DNA from: CAVQBP01 sp964448105
GTDB lineage: Bacteria > Bacteroidota > Ignavibacteria > Ignavibacteriales > Ignavibacteriaceae
Direction of reading: 5' to 3'
Length of the DNA: 24,382 nucleotides
Assembly (NCBI GenBank): GCA_964448105.1
Contig: CAYUVK010000076.1
Coordinates: 1 to 24,382, forward strand
Part shown: positions 1 to 7,780 of the stretch, piece by piece
How the letters are laid out: every line of letters starts with the position of its first letter
Position numbering within the stretch: the stretch's first letter is position 1
The notes under the pieces: generated by a model
Database searches by the model: none
Told to the model about the DNA's origin: nothing
The model's input: only the letters and a program-made list of their open reading frames with translations
Made by a program: the position numbers and the translations under genes

Positions 1-24
1 ACATCTTAAGAGCTCAATTATAAA

Positions 25-1005
25 TTAACTTTGTAATCTTGCAATCAAGCCTTTAATATCTTCGGGAAGCTCGGAATCAAACCTCATTCTTTCTTTTGAA
101 TGAGGATGAATAAATCCCAATGTTTTTGCATGAAGAGCCTGTCGTTTTATTATTTCAAAAAGATTTTGGATCCGGCTTTTCATTTTGGGAAGCTCTGCTC
201 CATAAACAATTTGTCTACCTCCGTAAACCGGGTCTCCGAAAACCGGGTGATTTATTGAAGTGAGATGAACTCTTATTTGGTGAGTCCTTCCTGTTTCAAG
301 ATTTAATTTTACCAGCGATGCGAATTCAAACTCTTCTAAAACTTCATAATGAGTTACAGCACGTTTTCCTTCGGAATCGCTTACAGTAAATTTCTTCCTG
401 TCTTTTTTACTCCTTGTAATATTCTTCTCAATTTTATTATTCTTTTTATCGAAATGTCCCCAGCAAACTGCCCAGTATTCTCTTTCAATATTATGTTTGG
501 AAAATTGATAAGCTAATCTTGCATGAGTATAATCATCTTTAGCTACAACCAATAATCCACTGGTATCTTTATCAAGCCTGTGTACAATACCGGGTCTTCC
601 GGGCTGGTTTAGTTTACTTAGACTCTGGGTATGGTGAAGAAGCGCATTTACAAGAGTACCCGTGTAGTTTGCATAAGCTGGATGAGCAACCATTCCTGCC
701 GGTTTATTTACAACCAGTAAAAATTCATCTTCATAAATTATATCTAAAGGAATTTCTTCAGGCTCTGCATTTTCAGGGTGCGGCGCTACCGGGTGAGCAG
801 CTTCTATTAAATCATTTGGTTGTACTTGATAGCTTGATTTTACAAATTTACCGTTTACAGTAACAAGGTGAGCTTCAATTAGTTTTTGTACTTTTGAACG
901 GGTTGCATTTTCTATGCAATTGGAAAGAAATATATCGAGCCGTTCCTTCTTTTTTCCTGAAGGAACCTCAATCCGGTAGGTTTTTTCCTTTACCAAGCTG
1001 GTCAT
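25..1005 (-). CDS. rluD: RluA/RluD-family 23S rRNA pseudouridine synthase
   Basis: Converts uridines to pseudouridine in structured RNA, most likely 23S rRNA in the cytoplasm. Visible: an N-terminal S4 RNA-binding domain (about residues 22-68) followed by the catalytic domain. The catalytic motif HRLDKDTSG lies at residues 142-150 with the nucleophilic Asp at 145, and the RTHQIRVHL block follows further on. The 326-aa length is normal for RluD proteins. The ATG at 1005 overlaps the 3' end of the upstream lspA copy by 38 bp, suggesting translational coupling; no clear Shine-Dalgarno sequence precedes it. It is the last gene of a minus-strand run that includes ileS, the dksA-like gene and both lspA copies. 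RluD versus RluA/RluC cannot be settled from motifs alone; the S4 domain excludes RluA-type short enzymes. Confidence 0.93.
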   Translation of the reverse strand: MTSLVKEKTYRIEVPSGKKKERLDIFLSNCIENATRSKVQKLIEAHLVTVNGKFVKSSYQVQPNDLIEAAHPVAPHPENAEPEEIPLDIIYEDEFLLVVNKPAGMVAHPAYANYTGTLVNALLHHTQSLSKLNQPGRPGIVHRLDKDTSGLLVVAKDDYTHARLAYQFSKHNIEREYWAVCWGHFDKKNNKIEKNITRSKKDRKKFTVSDSEGKRAVTHYEVLEEFEFASLVKLNLETGRTHQIRVHLTSINHPVFGDPVYGGRQIVYGAELPKMKSRIQNLFEIIKRQALHAKTLGFIHPHSKERMRFDSELPEDIKGLIARLQS

Positions 1006-1648
1006 TTTTTAAAATATCTTTTTTTACTTGATCCTCTTCTGAATTATCATTATCCAATTCTTCGCTTATCTGAATTTTATTATCAACTTCTTTAACAACT
1101 ACGTTTTCTATCTTAGGCTTTTTATAAAAGAACAGCAGTATAATAACACCAATAGTAACTGCCGAGTCCGCTATATTAAATATAGGCCACCTGTCATAGC
1201 TTCTTCCGAAAATTGTAACATTAAAAAAATCAAAATCCAAAAAATCTACAACTTTACCATAAAATAAAGGGGCGTAACCATAAAATATACCGTAGAACAT
1301 TCTATCAATAAGATTACCAATTGCACCGCCTAAAATAAATGCAATCGCCAATTTAAGAGTAAATTTTTGGTTTCTAATTACATAAAGATATACTATTAAC
1401 CCAATGCTTGCTGCTAAAGTAAAAATCGAAATCCATAATTTATAGTTTAACCCGGGATCAAATCCGAACGCCATCCCGGGGTTTTCGATATAAGTAATTC
1501 TAAAAAAATTACCTATGACCGGGATTTTCTGCCCATTATACATTCCGGTATAATAAATATTCAGGAAGGGAATTGAAAAACCCTTTACAAAAATTTTTGT
1601 TAGCTGATCAATTATTACAATTGCGAGGGAGACAAACAGAATTCTCAA
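968..1648 (-). CDS. lspA: Lipoprotein signal peptidase (signal peptidase II), copy 1
   Basis: Inner-membrane aspartyl protease that removes the signal peptide from diacylated prolipoproteins. Visible: four hydrophobic segments (about residues 3-20, 71-91, 99-115, 159-175). The two catalytic aspartates are D115 in GNLIDR and D161 in FNIADSA, and the ENPGMAFG block is at 56-63. A hydrophilic, acidic and lysine-rich tail (about 177-226) makes it longer than typical 160-aa LspA. The start is a TTG at 1648, preceded by AAGGA (1654-1658) at 5-nt spacing. It begins one base after the stop codon of the second lspA copy, to which it is roughly 65% identical over the first 63 residues. Both copies keep all recognisable catalytic residues, so neither looks like a decaying duplicate. 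Confidence 0.93.
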   Translation of the reverse strand: MRILFVSLAIVIIDQLTKIFVKGFSIPFLNIYYTGMYNGQKIPVIGNFFRITYIENPGMAFGFDPGLNYKLWISIFTLAASIGLIVYLYVIRNQKFTLKLAIAFILGGAIGNLIDRMFYGIFYGYAPLFYGKVVDFLDFDFFNVTIFGRSYDRWPIFNIADSAVTIGVIILLFFYKKPKIENVVVKEVDNKIQISEELDNDNSEEDQVKKDILKNDQLGKGKNLPD

Positions 1649-1649
1649 T

Positions 1650-2276
1650 CTAATCCTTGTTTTCTACAAAATCCGGGAGATGCCGTATGGGTTCTTTTCC
1701 ATTCTGTCCAGCCCAGGCTGAAATTGGAGTTTTATCATCAGCTGTGCTCTTGTGAAAGTTAAATAACAGCAGAATAACTCCAACTGTAACAGCCATATCT
1801 GCAACGTTAAAGATGTAATTTCCGAAAGTTCTGTTGAAAAGAAACAAATTGAATATTCTAAAATCAAAAAAATCAACTACCTTTCCATAGAACAGAGAGG
1901 AGTATCCAAAAATATAACCATAAAATATTCTATCAATAAGGTTACCGAATGCACCCCCGATTATAATAGCAATAGATAATCTCATACCGAAACTTTTTTC
2001 TCTTATATAATAGAAATAAATCAAAAGTCCTATTGTTGCTGCAATGGTGAATATAGAGATAAGAAATTTAAAGTTTGATCCGAAATCTATTCCAAATGCT
2101 ATCCCGGGATTTTCTACAAATGTAATACTGAACAAATCTCCAATTACAGGGATGCTTTGTCCGGGATACATTCCCGGATGATTAAGATTTAAAAACGGGA
2201 TTGAAAATCCCTTAACTAAAAGTTTAGATACCTGATCGATAATAAAAATACCAAGCGATACAAAAAGTAATTTCAA
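1650..2276 (-). CDS. lspA: Lipoprotein signal peptidase (signal peptidase II), copy 2
   Basis: Second tandem LspA, about 208 aa with the start chosen here. Catalytic aspartates: D115 in GNLIDR and D160 in FNVADMA; the ENPGIAFG block and four membrane segments are conserved. The open frame extends to 2414, but that would overlap the dksA-like gene by 116 bp and add a Cys/Arg-rich stretch absent from the neighbouring copy. The TTG at 2276 aligns exactly with the start of copy 1 (LKLLFVSL against MRILFVSL) and has AAAGGA (2284-2289) at 7-nt spacing, so I prefer it. It lies 22 nt downstream of the dksA-like stop codon, in the common FCB-group order ileS-dksA-lspA, so by position this is the more likely ancestral copy. 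The C-terminal tail is hydrophilic. Confidence 0.9.
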   Translation of the reverse strand: MKLLFVSLGIFIIDQVSKLLVKGFSIPFLNLNHPGMYPGQSIPVIGDLFSITFVENPGIAFGIDFGSNFKFLISIFTIAATIGLLIYFYYIREKSFGMRLSIAIIIGGAFGNLIDRIFYGYIFGYSSLFYGKVVDFFDFRIFNLFLFNRTFGNYIFNVADMAVTVGVILLLFNFHKSTADDKTPISAWAGQNGKEPIRHLPDFVENKD

Positions 2277-2283
2277 TACAAAA

Positions 2284-2289
2284 TCCTTT
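2284..2289 (-). promoter_or_regulatory. Shine-Dalgarno site deciding the TTG start of lspA copy 2
   Basis: AAAGGA on the minus strand, 7 nt before the TTG at 2276. It lies just after the dksA-like stop codon (2299-2301) and supports the shorter start. No equally good site precedes the longer in-frame start at 2414. Confidence 0.7.
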
Positions 2290-2298
2290 ATCTTCTTA

Positions 2299-3054
2299 TC
2301 ATTTTTTCTCTTGATGCTGTTTAATAGGCAAACACATCTGGCTGTGTGGCACCGCTTCCAACCTGGCTTTAGGAATAAGCGGGCATGTTTCACATAAATG
2401 TTGCGGTTCATCAATACACTCTATACAAATACCGTAAGTTCCTGCATCAATTCTTTTTAATGCATCTTCAAGATAACCCAGGAATTTATTTTCTCTTTGT
2501 GCATACAGAAAAGTTTTTTCCCTTTCCATTGCGTCGGTACCCTGCTCAGCCATATGTAAAGAATAAGGAGAATTTTCATTAATGTATTCTCCGGTGGTTG
2601 GATCCAACATCTGGTCTTTTAAATTTTGAAGCTGCTCAATTATCTCATCTCTTTTTTCCAGAATTATTTCCCTGAAATGTTCTAAATCAGCCTTACTATA
2701 ACCTTTTATATTTTTCATAGCTTTGGCACGGGCTTCAGCGGTGCTTTCAGCTTGAACCGTTGCTACAATTTCAGTTTTTAATTCATCTTTCTTTTTTGTC
2801 CTTTTTGCCATAGTCCTCTTCTGTTTCTGTTTAGTGTCTGTAGATTTTTTACTTACTTTTTTTGCAATACTTTTTTTCTTTACAGGGGCAGCTTTTTTAG
2901 TCGCGGCAGATTTTTTTGCCGAAACGGATTTTTTTACCGCCTTAGTAGTTTTAGAGCTTGAAGCAGACTTCTTTCTTTTTACCGAAGCTTTACGGGAAGT
3001 AGATTTCTTCGTTGATTTTTTAGACGTCGCTTTTTTAGTACTTGTTCTAGCCAT
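2299..3054 (-). CDS. DksA/TraR-family regulator with histone H1-like N-terminal tail
   Basis: DksA/TraR proteins enter the secondary channel of RNA polymerase and adjust promoter output, often with ppGpp. Residues about 118-251 are the DksA-like part: a coiled-coil helix, the EQGTDAMEREK block (170-180) typical of FCB-type TraR/DksA proteins, then a cysteine-rich end. Residues 1-90 are quite different: low-complexity Lys/Ser/Thr/Ala with 32 lysines and no acidic residue before D73, resembling bacterial histone H1-like tails, so non-specific DNA binding is plausible. The finger is unusual: cysteines at 210, 213, 221, 224 and 241, but residue 244, where the final Cys of a CxxC pair would be, is Ile. 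The ATG at 3054 has AGGAGA upstream. An internal ATG (M82, at 2811) has AGAGGA very close to it and could give a tail-less form. It follows ileS by 23 nt. Confidence 0.85.
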   Translation of the reverse strand: MARTSTKKATSKKSTKKSTSRKASVKRKKSASSSKTTKAVKKSVSAKKSAATKKAAPVKKKSIAKKVSKKSTDTKQKQKRTMAKRTKKKDELKTEIVATVQAESTAEARAKAMKNIKGYSKADLEHFREIILEKRDEIIEQLQNLKDQMLDPTTGEYINENSPYSLHMAEQGTDAMEREKTFLYAQRENKFLGYLEDALKRIDAGTYGICIECIDEPQHLCETCPLIPKARLEAVPHSQMCLPIKQHQEKK

Positions 3055-3077
3055 TTTATTAACTCTCCTTTTGGGAA

Positions 3078-6000
3078 TTAATCTTTTCTAATTGAGATGG
3101 AGCATTCAAACTCCCCGATTTTCCAATTTTGTGTAACTCCACCGTTAAAGATTTCGTCATTCATCAATTCTACCTGCCTGGATAAGTTCTCAGCAAGTGT
3201 TTCATTAGAAATATATTCCTTGAAAGAATTAACTGCTTCAACTAATTCTTTACTTCCTGAAAATTTAATTTTGATTCTATCAGTAACATCGAACCCTGCA
3301 TCTTTTCTCATATTCTGAATCCTGTTTACAAATTCTCTTGCAAAGCCTTCAGCAACTAGTTCGCTTGTAAGTTCAGTATCGATTGCAACAGTAACGCCTT
3401 CCTCACTTTCCACAACTCGCCCGGTTATTTCCGAACTAACAATTTCAACATCTTCTTTTGATATTTTTATTTCTTCTCCTTCGATGTTGATTGATACCGA
3501 ATTTTTAGTTTCAAGCTCATCAATTTCTTTAGATGAAAAAGCTTTAATAGAAGAAGCCACCCTGTTGACTTTTTTACCGAACTTAGGTCCAATCGATTTA
3601 AAATTAGGTTTTGCCGATTTACTTACAATCTCCGAATCATTATCAAGTATAACTAATTCTTTTATATTTATTTCATCAAGTATCACATCTTTAATACTGG
3701 AAAGACCACTCTGTTTATCTTTATTCACTACGACCATCATTTTTTTAAGCGGCTGCCTAACCTTTAAATTTGCTTTTGCTCTCATTGCTCTTGTTAAATA
3801 TACAACCTTTTGAGCAATTTCCATCTTATCTTCAAGATCTTTATCAACAAAAACCGTTTCCGGGAAAGAACTAAGATGAACAGATTCAATTTTTTCTCTT
3901 TTTGTAACCGAATTTAAATTTTGAAAAATATTTTCCGAAATAAAAGGAGCAAAAGGAGAAATTAATTTGCAAATATTTATTAAGCATTCATACAAAGTCT
4001 GATATGCAGAAAGTTTATTTTTGTTCATTTCCGATTTCCAGAAACGTCTTCTGCATCTCCTGACATACCAATTTGATAAATGGTCGATAGTAAAATTAGA
4101 TACTGCTCTTGCAGCCCTGGTCATATCGTACTCATCCATCCACTTTTTATAATCGCTAATTAAAGAATTCAGCTTTGATATAATCCAGCGATCAATTTCC
4201 GGCCTTTCCGGATAATTTACAAGCTCTTCTTTAAATTCGAATTTATCAATATTTGCATACAATGCAAAGAACGAATAAGTATTTAATAATGTTCCAAAAA
4301 ATTTTCTTTGAACTTCAACTAATCCGTCTTCATCAAAAAGAGTCGGGCGCCAAGGAGGGCTGTTTGTCATCAAATACCATCTTGTCGAATCAGCACCGTA
4401 CTTTTCAAAGAGCATAATCGGATCAACAGTATTGCCCTTTGATTTGGACATTTTCTGTCCATTCTTGTCTAGTATTAATTCATTAACAACAATATTTTTA
4501 TAAGCAACACTATCAAACAGCATGGTTGCAATAGCGTGAAGAGTATAAAACCATCCGCGTGTCTGATCAATTCCCTCGCAGATGAAATCTGCCGGGAAGG
4601 CATGTTTCTCAAACCATTCTTTATTTTCAAAAGGATAATGATACTGCGCAAAAGGCATTGCACCTGAATCAAACCAGACATCAATAACTTCGGGAGTTCT
4701 TTTATAGATTTTTCCGTTTCTTTCAAAAAGAATACGATCAACAAAGGGTTTGTGAAGATCAAGCTGCTTAAATTCTTTTACCGGAATTCTCTTCCCACTA
4801 TTCTCAACAAATCCTTCTTTAAGTTCTTCAATGCTTCCGATTGCGATTAAATCATTATCGCTGCTTACCCAGATAGGAAGCGGAGTAGCCCAAAATCTAT
4901 CACGAGATAATGCCCAGTCTTTATTTTCTTCGAGCCAGTTGCCAAACCTTCCAGATCCAACTTCAGGAGGCTGCCAGTTTATGGTTTCATTTAATGCAAC
5001 CATTCGATCAGCAATAGAAGTTGTTTTTATAAACCATGATTCTCTCGCATAATATATTACCGGTACGTCTTCATGACGCCAGCTAAAGGGATACGAGTGA
5101 ACAATTATTTCTTTTTTATAAAGCTTATCTTCCTGCTTTAATTTATATATTATATCTTTATCGGCATCTTTAACAAATTGCCCGGCAAAATCTGTAATCT
5201 CATCTGTAAATAATCCAGATCTTGTTACAGGCTGAAGCATTGGAAGATTATATTTTTTTGAAAGTTCATAGTCATCCTGACCAAAAGCCGGAGCTATGTG
5301 CACTATACCGGAACCGTCCTCCGTACTAACAAAATTACCAACAGTTACATAAAATGCTTTCTTATCAACTTTTAAATAAGGAAATAACTGATCATATTCT
5401 GTTCCTTTTAAATCTTTTCCTTTTAATTCTTCCAGGATTTCATACTCGCCTTCAATAACAGATAGTCTATCTTTTGCAAGGATTAATTTTTTACCATTTG
5501 TTTTAATTTTAACATAATCAATATCGCTTCCGACAGCTAAAGCAACATTAGAAATAAGAGTCCAGGGTGTGGTTGTCCAGACCAGGAAGTTTGAATCAGA
5601 ATTTTTGATTTTGAAATAAACATAAACCGAAGGATCTTTTGTTTCCCGGTATCCCAAAGCCAGTTCGTGTGAAGAGAGAACTGTTTCGGATTTTGGGTCC
5701 TGCGGAACAATTTTATAATCTTTATAAATTAATCCTTTATCAAAAAGAGTTTTAAGCGCCCACCATACAGATTCGATATAATTATTAGTTAATGTTACAT
5801 AAGCAGAATCAAGATCTACCCAGTATCCCATCCTTGTAGTCATCTTTTCCCAAAGCCCGAGATATTCAAAAACAGATTCCCGGCAGGCCTGGTTATATTT
5901 ATCTACACCATAATCAATAACTTCGCTTTTATGTTTTATCCCGATTTTCTTTTCAACTTCAATTTCAACAGGAAGACCATGAGTATCCCAGCCGGCTTTT

Positions 6001-6239
6001 CGCTCAACCCTGTAGCCGCAAAGTGTTTTATACCGGCAGACAAGATCCTTTAAAGTACGCGACATTACATGATGTATACCCGGCTTTCCATTTGCAGTCG
6101 GCGGACCTTCATAAAAAGTAAATAATTTTGATTCAGGTCTGGAACTTATGCTTTTTTCAAAAATTTTATTTTCCTGCCAGAACTTTAAAATTTCTTCTTC
6201 TATTTTCGGGTAATTTATTTCTTCGTTTTGTTTGAACAT
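3078..6239 (-). CDS. ileS: Isoleucyl-tRNA synthetase (type common in Bacteroidota, IleS2-like)
   Basis: Cytoplasmic class I aminoacyl-tRNA synthetase charging tRNA-Ile. Visible: the HIGH-equivalent block GPPTANGKPGIHHV (about 45-58), the AGWDTHGLP block, an inserted editing (CP1) domain containing WTTTPWTL, the DQTRGWFY block, and the KMSKS signature at residues 596-600. The anticodon-binding helical domain follows, with RRCRRRFWK. At 1053 aa it has the length of the eukaryote-like type, and I see no C-terminal Cys4 zinc ribbon as found in E. coli-type IleS. The start ATG at 6239 has only a weak AAAAG upstream. The dksA-like and lspA genes follow closely on the same strand, an arrangement usual in related bacteria. 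Enzymes of this type are known for low sensitivity to mupirocin; whether this one is resistant is inference. Confidence 0.97.
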   Translation of the reverse strand: MFKQNEEINYPKIEEEILKFWQENKIFEKSISSRPESKLFTFYEGPPTANGKPGIHHVMSRTLKDLVCRYKTLCGYRVERKAGWDTHGLPVEIEVEKKIGIKHKSEVIDYGVDKYNQACRESVFEYLGLWEKMTTRMGYWVDLDSAYVTLTNNYIESVWWALKTLFDKGLIYKDYKIVPQDPKSETVLSSHELALGYRETKDPSVYVYFKIKNSDSNFLVWTTTPWTLISNVALAVGSDIDYVKIKTNGKKLILAKDRLSVIEGEYEILEELKGKDLKGTEYDQLFPYLKVDKKAFYVTVGNFVSTEDGSGIVHIAPAFGQDDYELSKKYNLPMLQPVTRSGLFTDEITDFAGQFVKDADKDIIYKLKQEDKLYKKEIIVHSYPFSWRHEDVPVIYYARESWFIKTTSIADRMVALNETINWQPPEVGSGRFGNWLEENKDWALSRDRFWATPLPIWVSSDNDLIAIGSIEELKEGFVENSGKRIPVKEFKQLDLHKPFVDRILFERNGKIYKRTPEVIDVWFDSGAMPFAQYHYPFENKEWFEKHAFPADFICEGIDQTRGWFYTLHAIATMLFDSVAYKNIVVNELILDKNGQKMSKSKGNTVDPIMLFEKYGADSTRWYLMTNSPPWRPTLFDEDGLVEVQRKFFGTLLNTYSFFALYANIDKFEFKEELVNYPERPEIDRWIISKLNSLISDYKKWMDEYDMTRAARAVSNFTIDHLSNWYVRRCRRRFWKSEMNKNKLSAYQTLYECLINICKLISPFAPFISENIFQNLNSVTKREKIESVHLSSFPETVFVDKDLEDKMEIAQKVVYLTRAMRAKANLKVRQPLKKMMVVVNKDKQSGLSSIKDVILDEINIKELVILDNDSEIVSKSAKPNFKSIGPKFGKKVNRVASSIKAFSSKEIDELETKNSVSINIEGEEIKISKEDVEIVSSEITGRVVESEEGVTVAIDTELTSELVAEGFAREFVNRIQNMRKDAGFDVTDRIKIKFSGSKELVEAVNSFKEYISNETLAENLSRQVELMNDEIFNGGVTQNWKIGEFECSISIRKD

Positions 6240-6290
6240 ATCTTTTAATAATTCATACTATATTTTTTATGGAAAAATGGAATATTGAAA

Positions 6291-6314
6291 TAATGGGAAA
6301 TTTTGATCCCATTA
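6291..6314 (-). terminator. Inverted repeat between the membrane-protein gene and ileS
   Basis: TAATGGGA and TCCCATTA form an 8-bp perfect stem with an 8-nt loop in the 102-bp gap. On the minus strand the stem is followed by a moderately T-rich stretch (about 6270-6290). It could be a weak terminator of the yggS-divIVA-pnp operon or a leader structure of ileS. The surrounding gap is full of degenerate ATTCCATT/AATGGAAT units. Confidence 0.35.
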
Positions 6315-6341
6315 CTCCATTCCATTATTCCTTTAATAGCA

Positions 6342-6962
6342 TTATTCTCCCTTCTGCTCGTATTTCTTTATCAATTCCCTTTCGGTTTGAATAAATTCTT
6401 TTAATTCTTTTTCCATTCTTTCCTTTTTTTGGGCTATATCCTTTGCATGCAAATCAGCATCATTTATAATTTTTTGAGCATTTATTTTTGCTTCTTTCAA
6501 TTCTAGCTCTGCTTCTTTTTTTGAATCTTTAACAGCTTCTTCATAATATTTTAGTTTTTCATTTAATGCCATAAAATCTTTCTGCATCGAAAAGACTTCA
6601 ACAACAGACATCCCAAAAAAGGCAGTAGAACCTAAAACAATATTTCTTAAACTGTAAAGGATTAAATTTTCAGTTAGTAATTCATTAGCTCCAAAATATT
6701 CCCGGAAAAACGTAATAACTAAAACTCCAATAATTGTTGCGCCAATTATTGTGGAAAATATAACTTTACCGCCGTAATGCCATCCGAGAGTTTTATCAAT
6801 AAACCATCCGCAGGCAAAACATAAAACTGAAAGGACAAACCAAACAGCAAAATTATTATTCCCGAAATTGAATAAACTTGTATTCAAAAAATTTGAAGAA
6901 AACATCAATACACCCAAAAGTGTAGGTGTTAAATAATTGAATAAGGTTCTCTTTTCATTCAT
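6342..6962 (-). CDS. Four-helix membrane protein with cytoplasmic coiled-coil tail, function unknown
   Basis: I do not recognise a named family. Visible: four hydrophobic segments at about residues 11-29, 38-56, 66-87 and 98-124, followed by a charged, heptad-rich coiled coil (about 127-203). The tail contains LKEAKINAQKIINDADLHA (155-173), which resembles the tail of the DivIVA-domain protein two genes upstream (IKEAEIKASQIIEKAKNYA, 92-110) and more loosely F-type ATP synthase b subunits. The first half somewhat recalls small AtpI-like helical proteins, but there is no ATP synthase operon here. The start ATG at 6962 overlaps the stop codon of the purine nucleoside phosphorylase gene by 4 bp (ATGA), so it is cotranslated with it. 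A membrane anchor or partner for the DivIVA-like protein is a possibility from context only. Confidence 0.8.
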   Translation of the reverse strand: MNEKRTLFNYLTPTLLGVLMFSSNFLNTSLFNFGNNNFAVWFVLSVLCFACGWFIDKTLGWHYGGKVIFSTIIGATIIGVLVITFFREYFGANELLTENLILYSLRNIVLGSTAFFGMSVVEVFSMQKDFMALNEKLKYYEEAVKDSKKEAELELKEAKINAQKIINDADLHAKDIAQKKERMEKELKEFIQTERELIKKYEQKGE

Positions 6963-7780
6963 AATTTTTTAACGACTTCTTTCATTATTAAAGTCATTTT
7001 CGGCTCGGCTTTCATAGCAGTATTAATTATCTCTTCTACATTAACCGGTTTTAATGAATCGGGAAAACATTCATCGGTAACAATGCTTATCCCGAGCACC
7101 TTCATTCCCATATGGTTTGCAACTATATTCTCGGGAATTGTAGACATTCCGACAACATCAGCTCCTGTTTCCCGTAAAAATCTATATTCCGCTTTTGTTT
7201 CAAGATTGGGACCGGGAACTGCAATATAAACTCCTTTTTGAACTTTAATTTTATTTTCAATTGCTGAATCTTCGGCAAGTTTTATTAGTTCATTACTGTA
7301 AGCTTCACTCATATCAGGGAAACGCGGACCAAGCTCATCTTCATTTTTCCCGATCAAAGGGTTATCTCCAAGGAGATTTATATGATCTGTCATAATCATT
7401 ATATCTCCTCTTCTATATTGCGGATTCATTCCACCGCATGCATTGGAAACCAGAAGAGTTTTTACACCAAGAAATTTCATTACTCTTACAGGATAGGTAA
7501 TCTGCTGCATTGAATATCCTTCGTAATAATGAAATCTTCCCTGCATTGCAACAACTTTTTTATTTTCGATGGTTCCAAAGATTAATTTCCCGTTATGCGA
7601 TTCAACTGTCGACAACGGGAAATGAGGAAGTTCACTGTAATCAAACTCATATTCAATTTTAATTTCTTTTACTAATCCGCCCAACCCGGTACCCAAAATT
7701 ATCCCTACCGGGAAATCATCCTTTACTTTTTTTCTTATAACCTCAATGGTTTCATTTATTTTTGAAATTAATTCACTCAT
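6959..7780 (-). CDS. Purine nucleoside phosphorylase, trimeric (PNP-I/II low-mass class)
   Basis: Cytoplasmic purine salvage: splits (deoxy)ribonucleosides with phosphate into base and (deoxy)ribose-1-phosphate. Family motifs of trimeric PNPs are plain: GTGLGGL at 30-36 (phosphate loop), GRFHYYEG at 81-88, VSNACGGMNP at 111-120, the purine-binding Glu in GPNLETKAEYR (E194 region), and GADVVGMST. The residue equivalent to human Asn243, which contacts the base, is Asp236 in VTDEC. As far as I recall this VTD form occurs in a subgroup of bacterial homologues, so base preference should not be assumed to be strictly guanine/hypoxanthine. At 273 aa it is of normal length. TAATG at 7780 couples it to the upstream DivIVA-domain gene with a 1-bp overlap. 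Confidence 0.92.
   Translation of the reverse strand: MSELISKINETIEVIRKKVKDDFPVGIILGTGLGGLVKEIKIEYEFDYSELPHFPLSTVESHNGKLIFGTIENKKVVAMQGRFHYYEGYSMQQITYPVRVMKFLGVKTLLVSNACGGMNPQYRRGDIMIMTDHINLLGDNPLIGKNEDELGPRFPDMSEAYSNELIKLAEDSAIENKIKVQKGVYIAVPGPNLETKAEYRFLRETGADVVGMSTIPENIVANHMGMKVLGISIVTDECFPDSLKPVNVEEIINTAMKAEPKMTLIMKEVVKKL

Noticed and set aside
2277..2414. N-terminal extension of lspA copy 2 to an upstream start
   Set aside because: It would overlap the dksA-like gene by 116 bp, encodes a Cys/Arg-rich stretch not found in copy 1, and the TTG at 2276 has a well-placed ribosome site.
2834..3091. Plus-strand frame of 85 aa rich in Phe, Leu and Val
   Set aside because: It is the antisense shadow of the lysine-rich tail of the dksA-like gene; lysine codons read backwards give Phe-rich sequence.
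3484..3813. Plus-strand frame of 109 aa inside ileS
   Set aside because: Antisense of the ileS C-terminal region with no recognisable domain, promoter or ribosome site.
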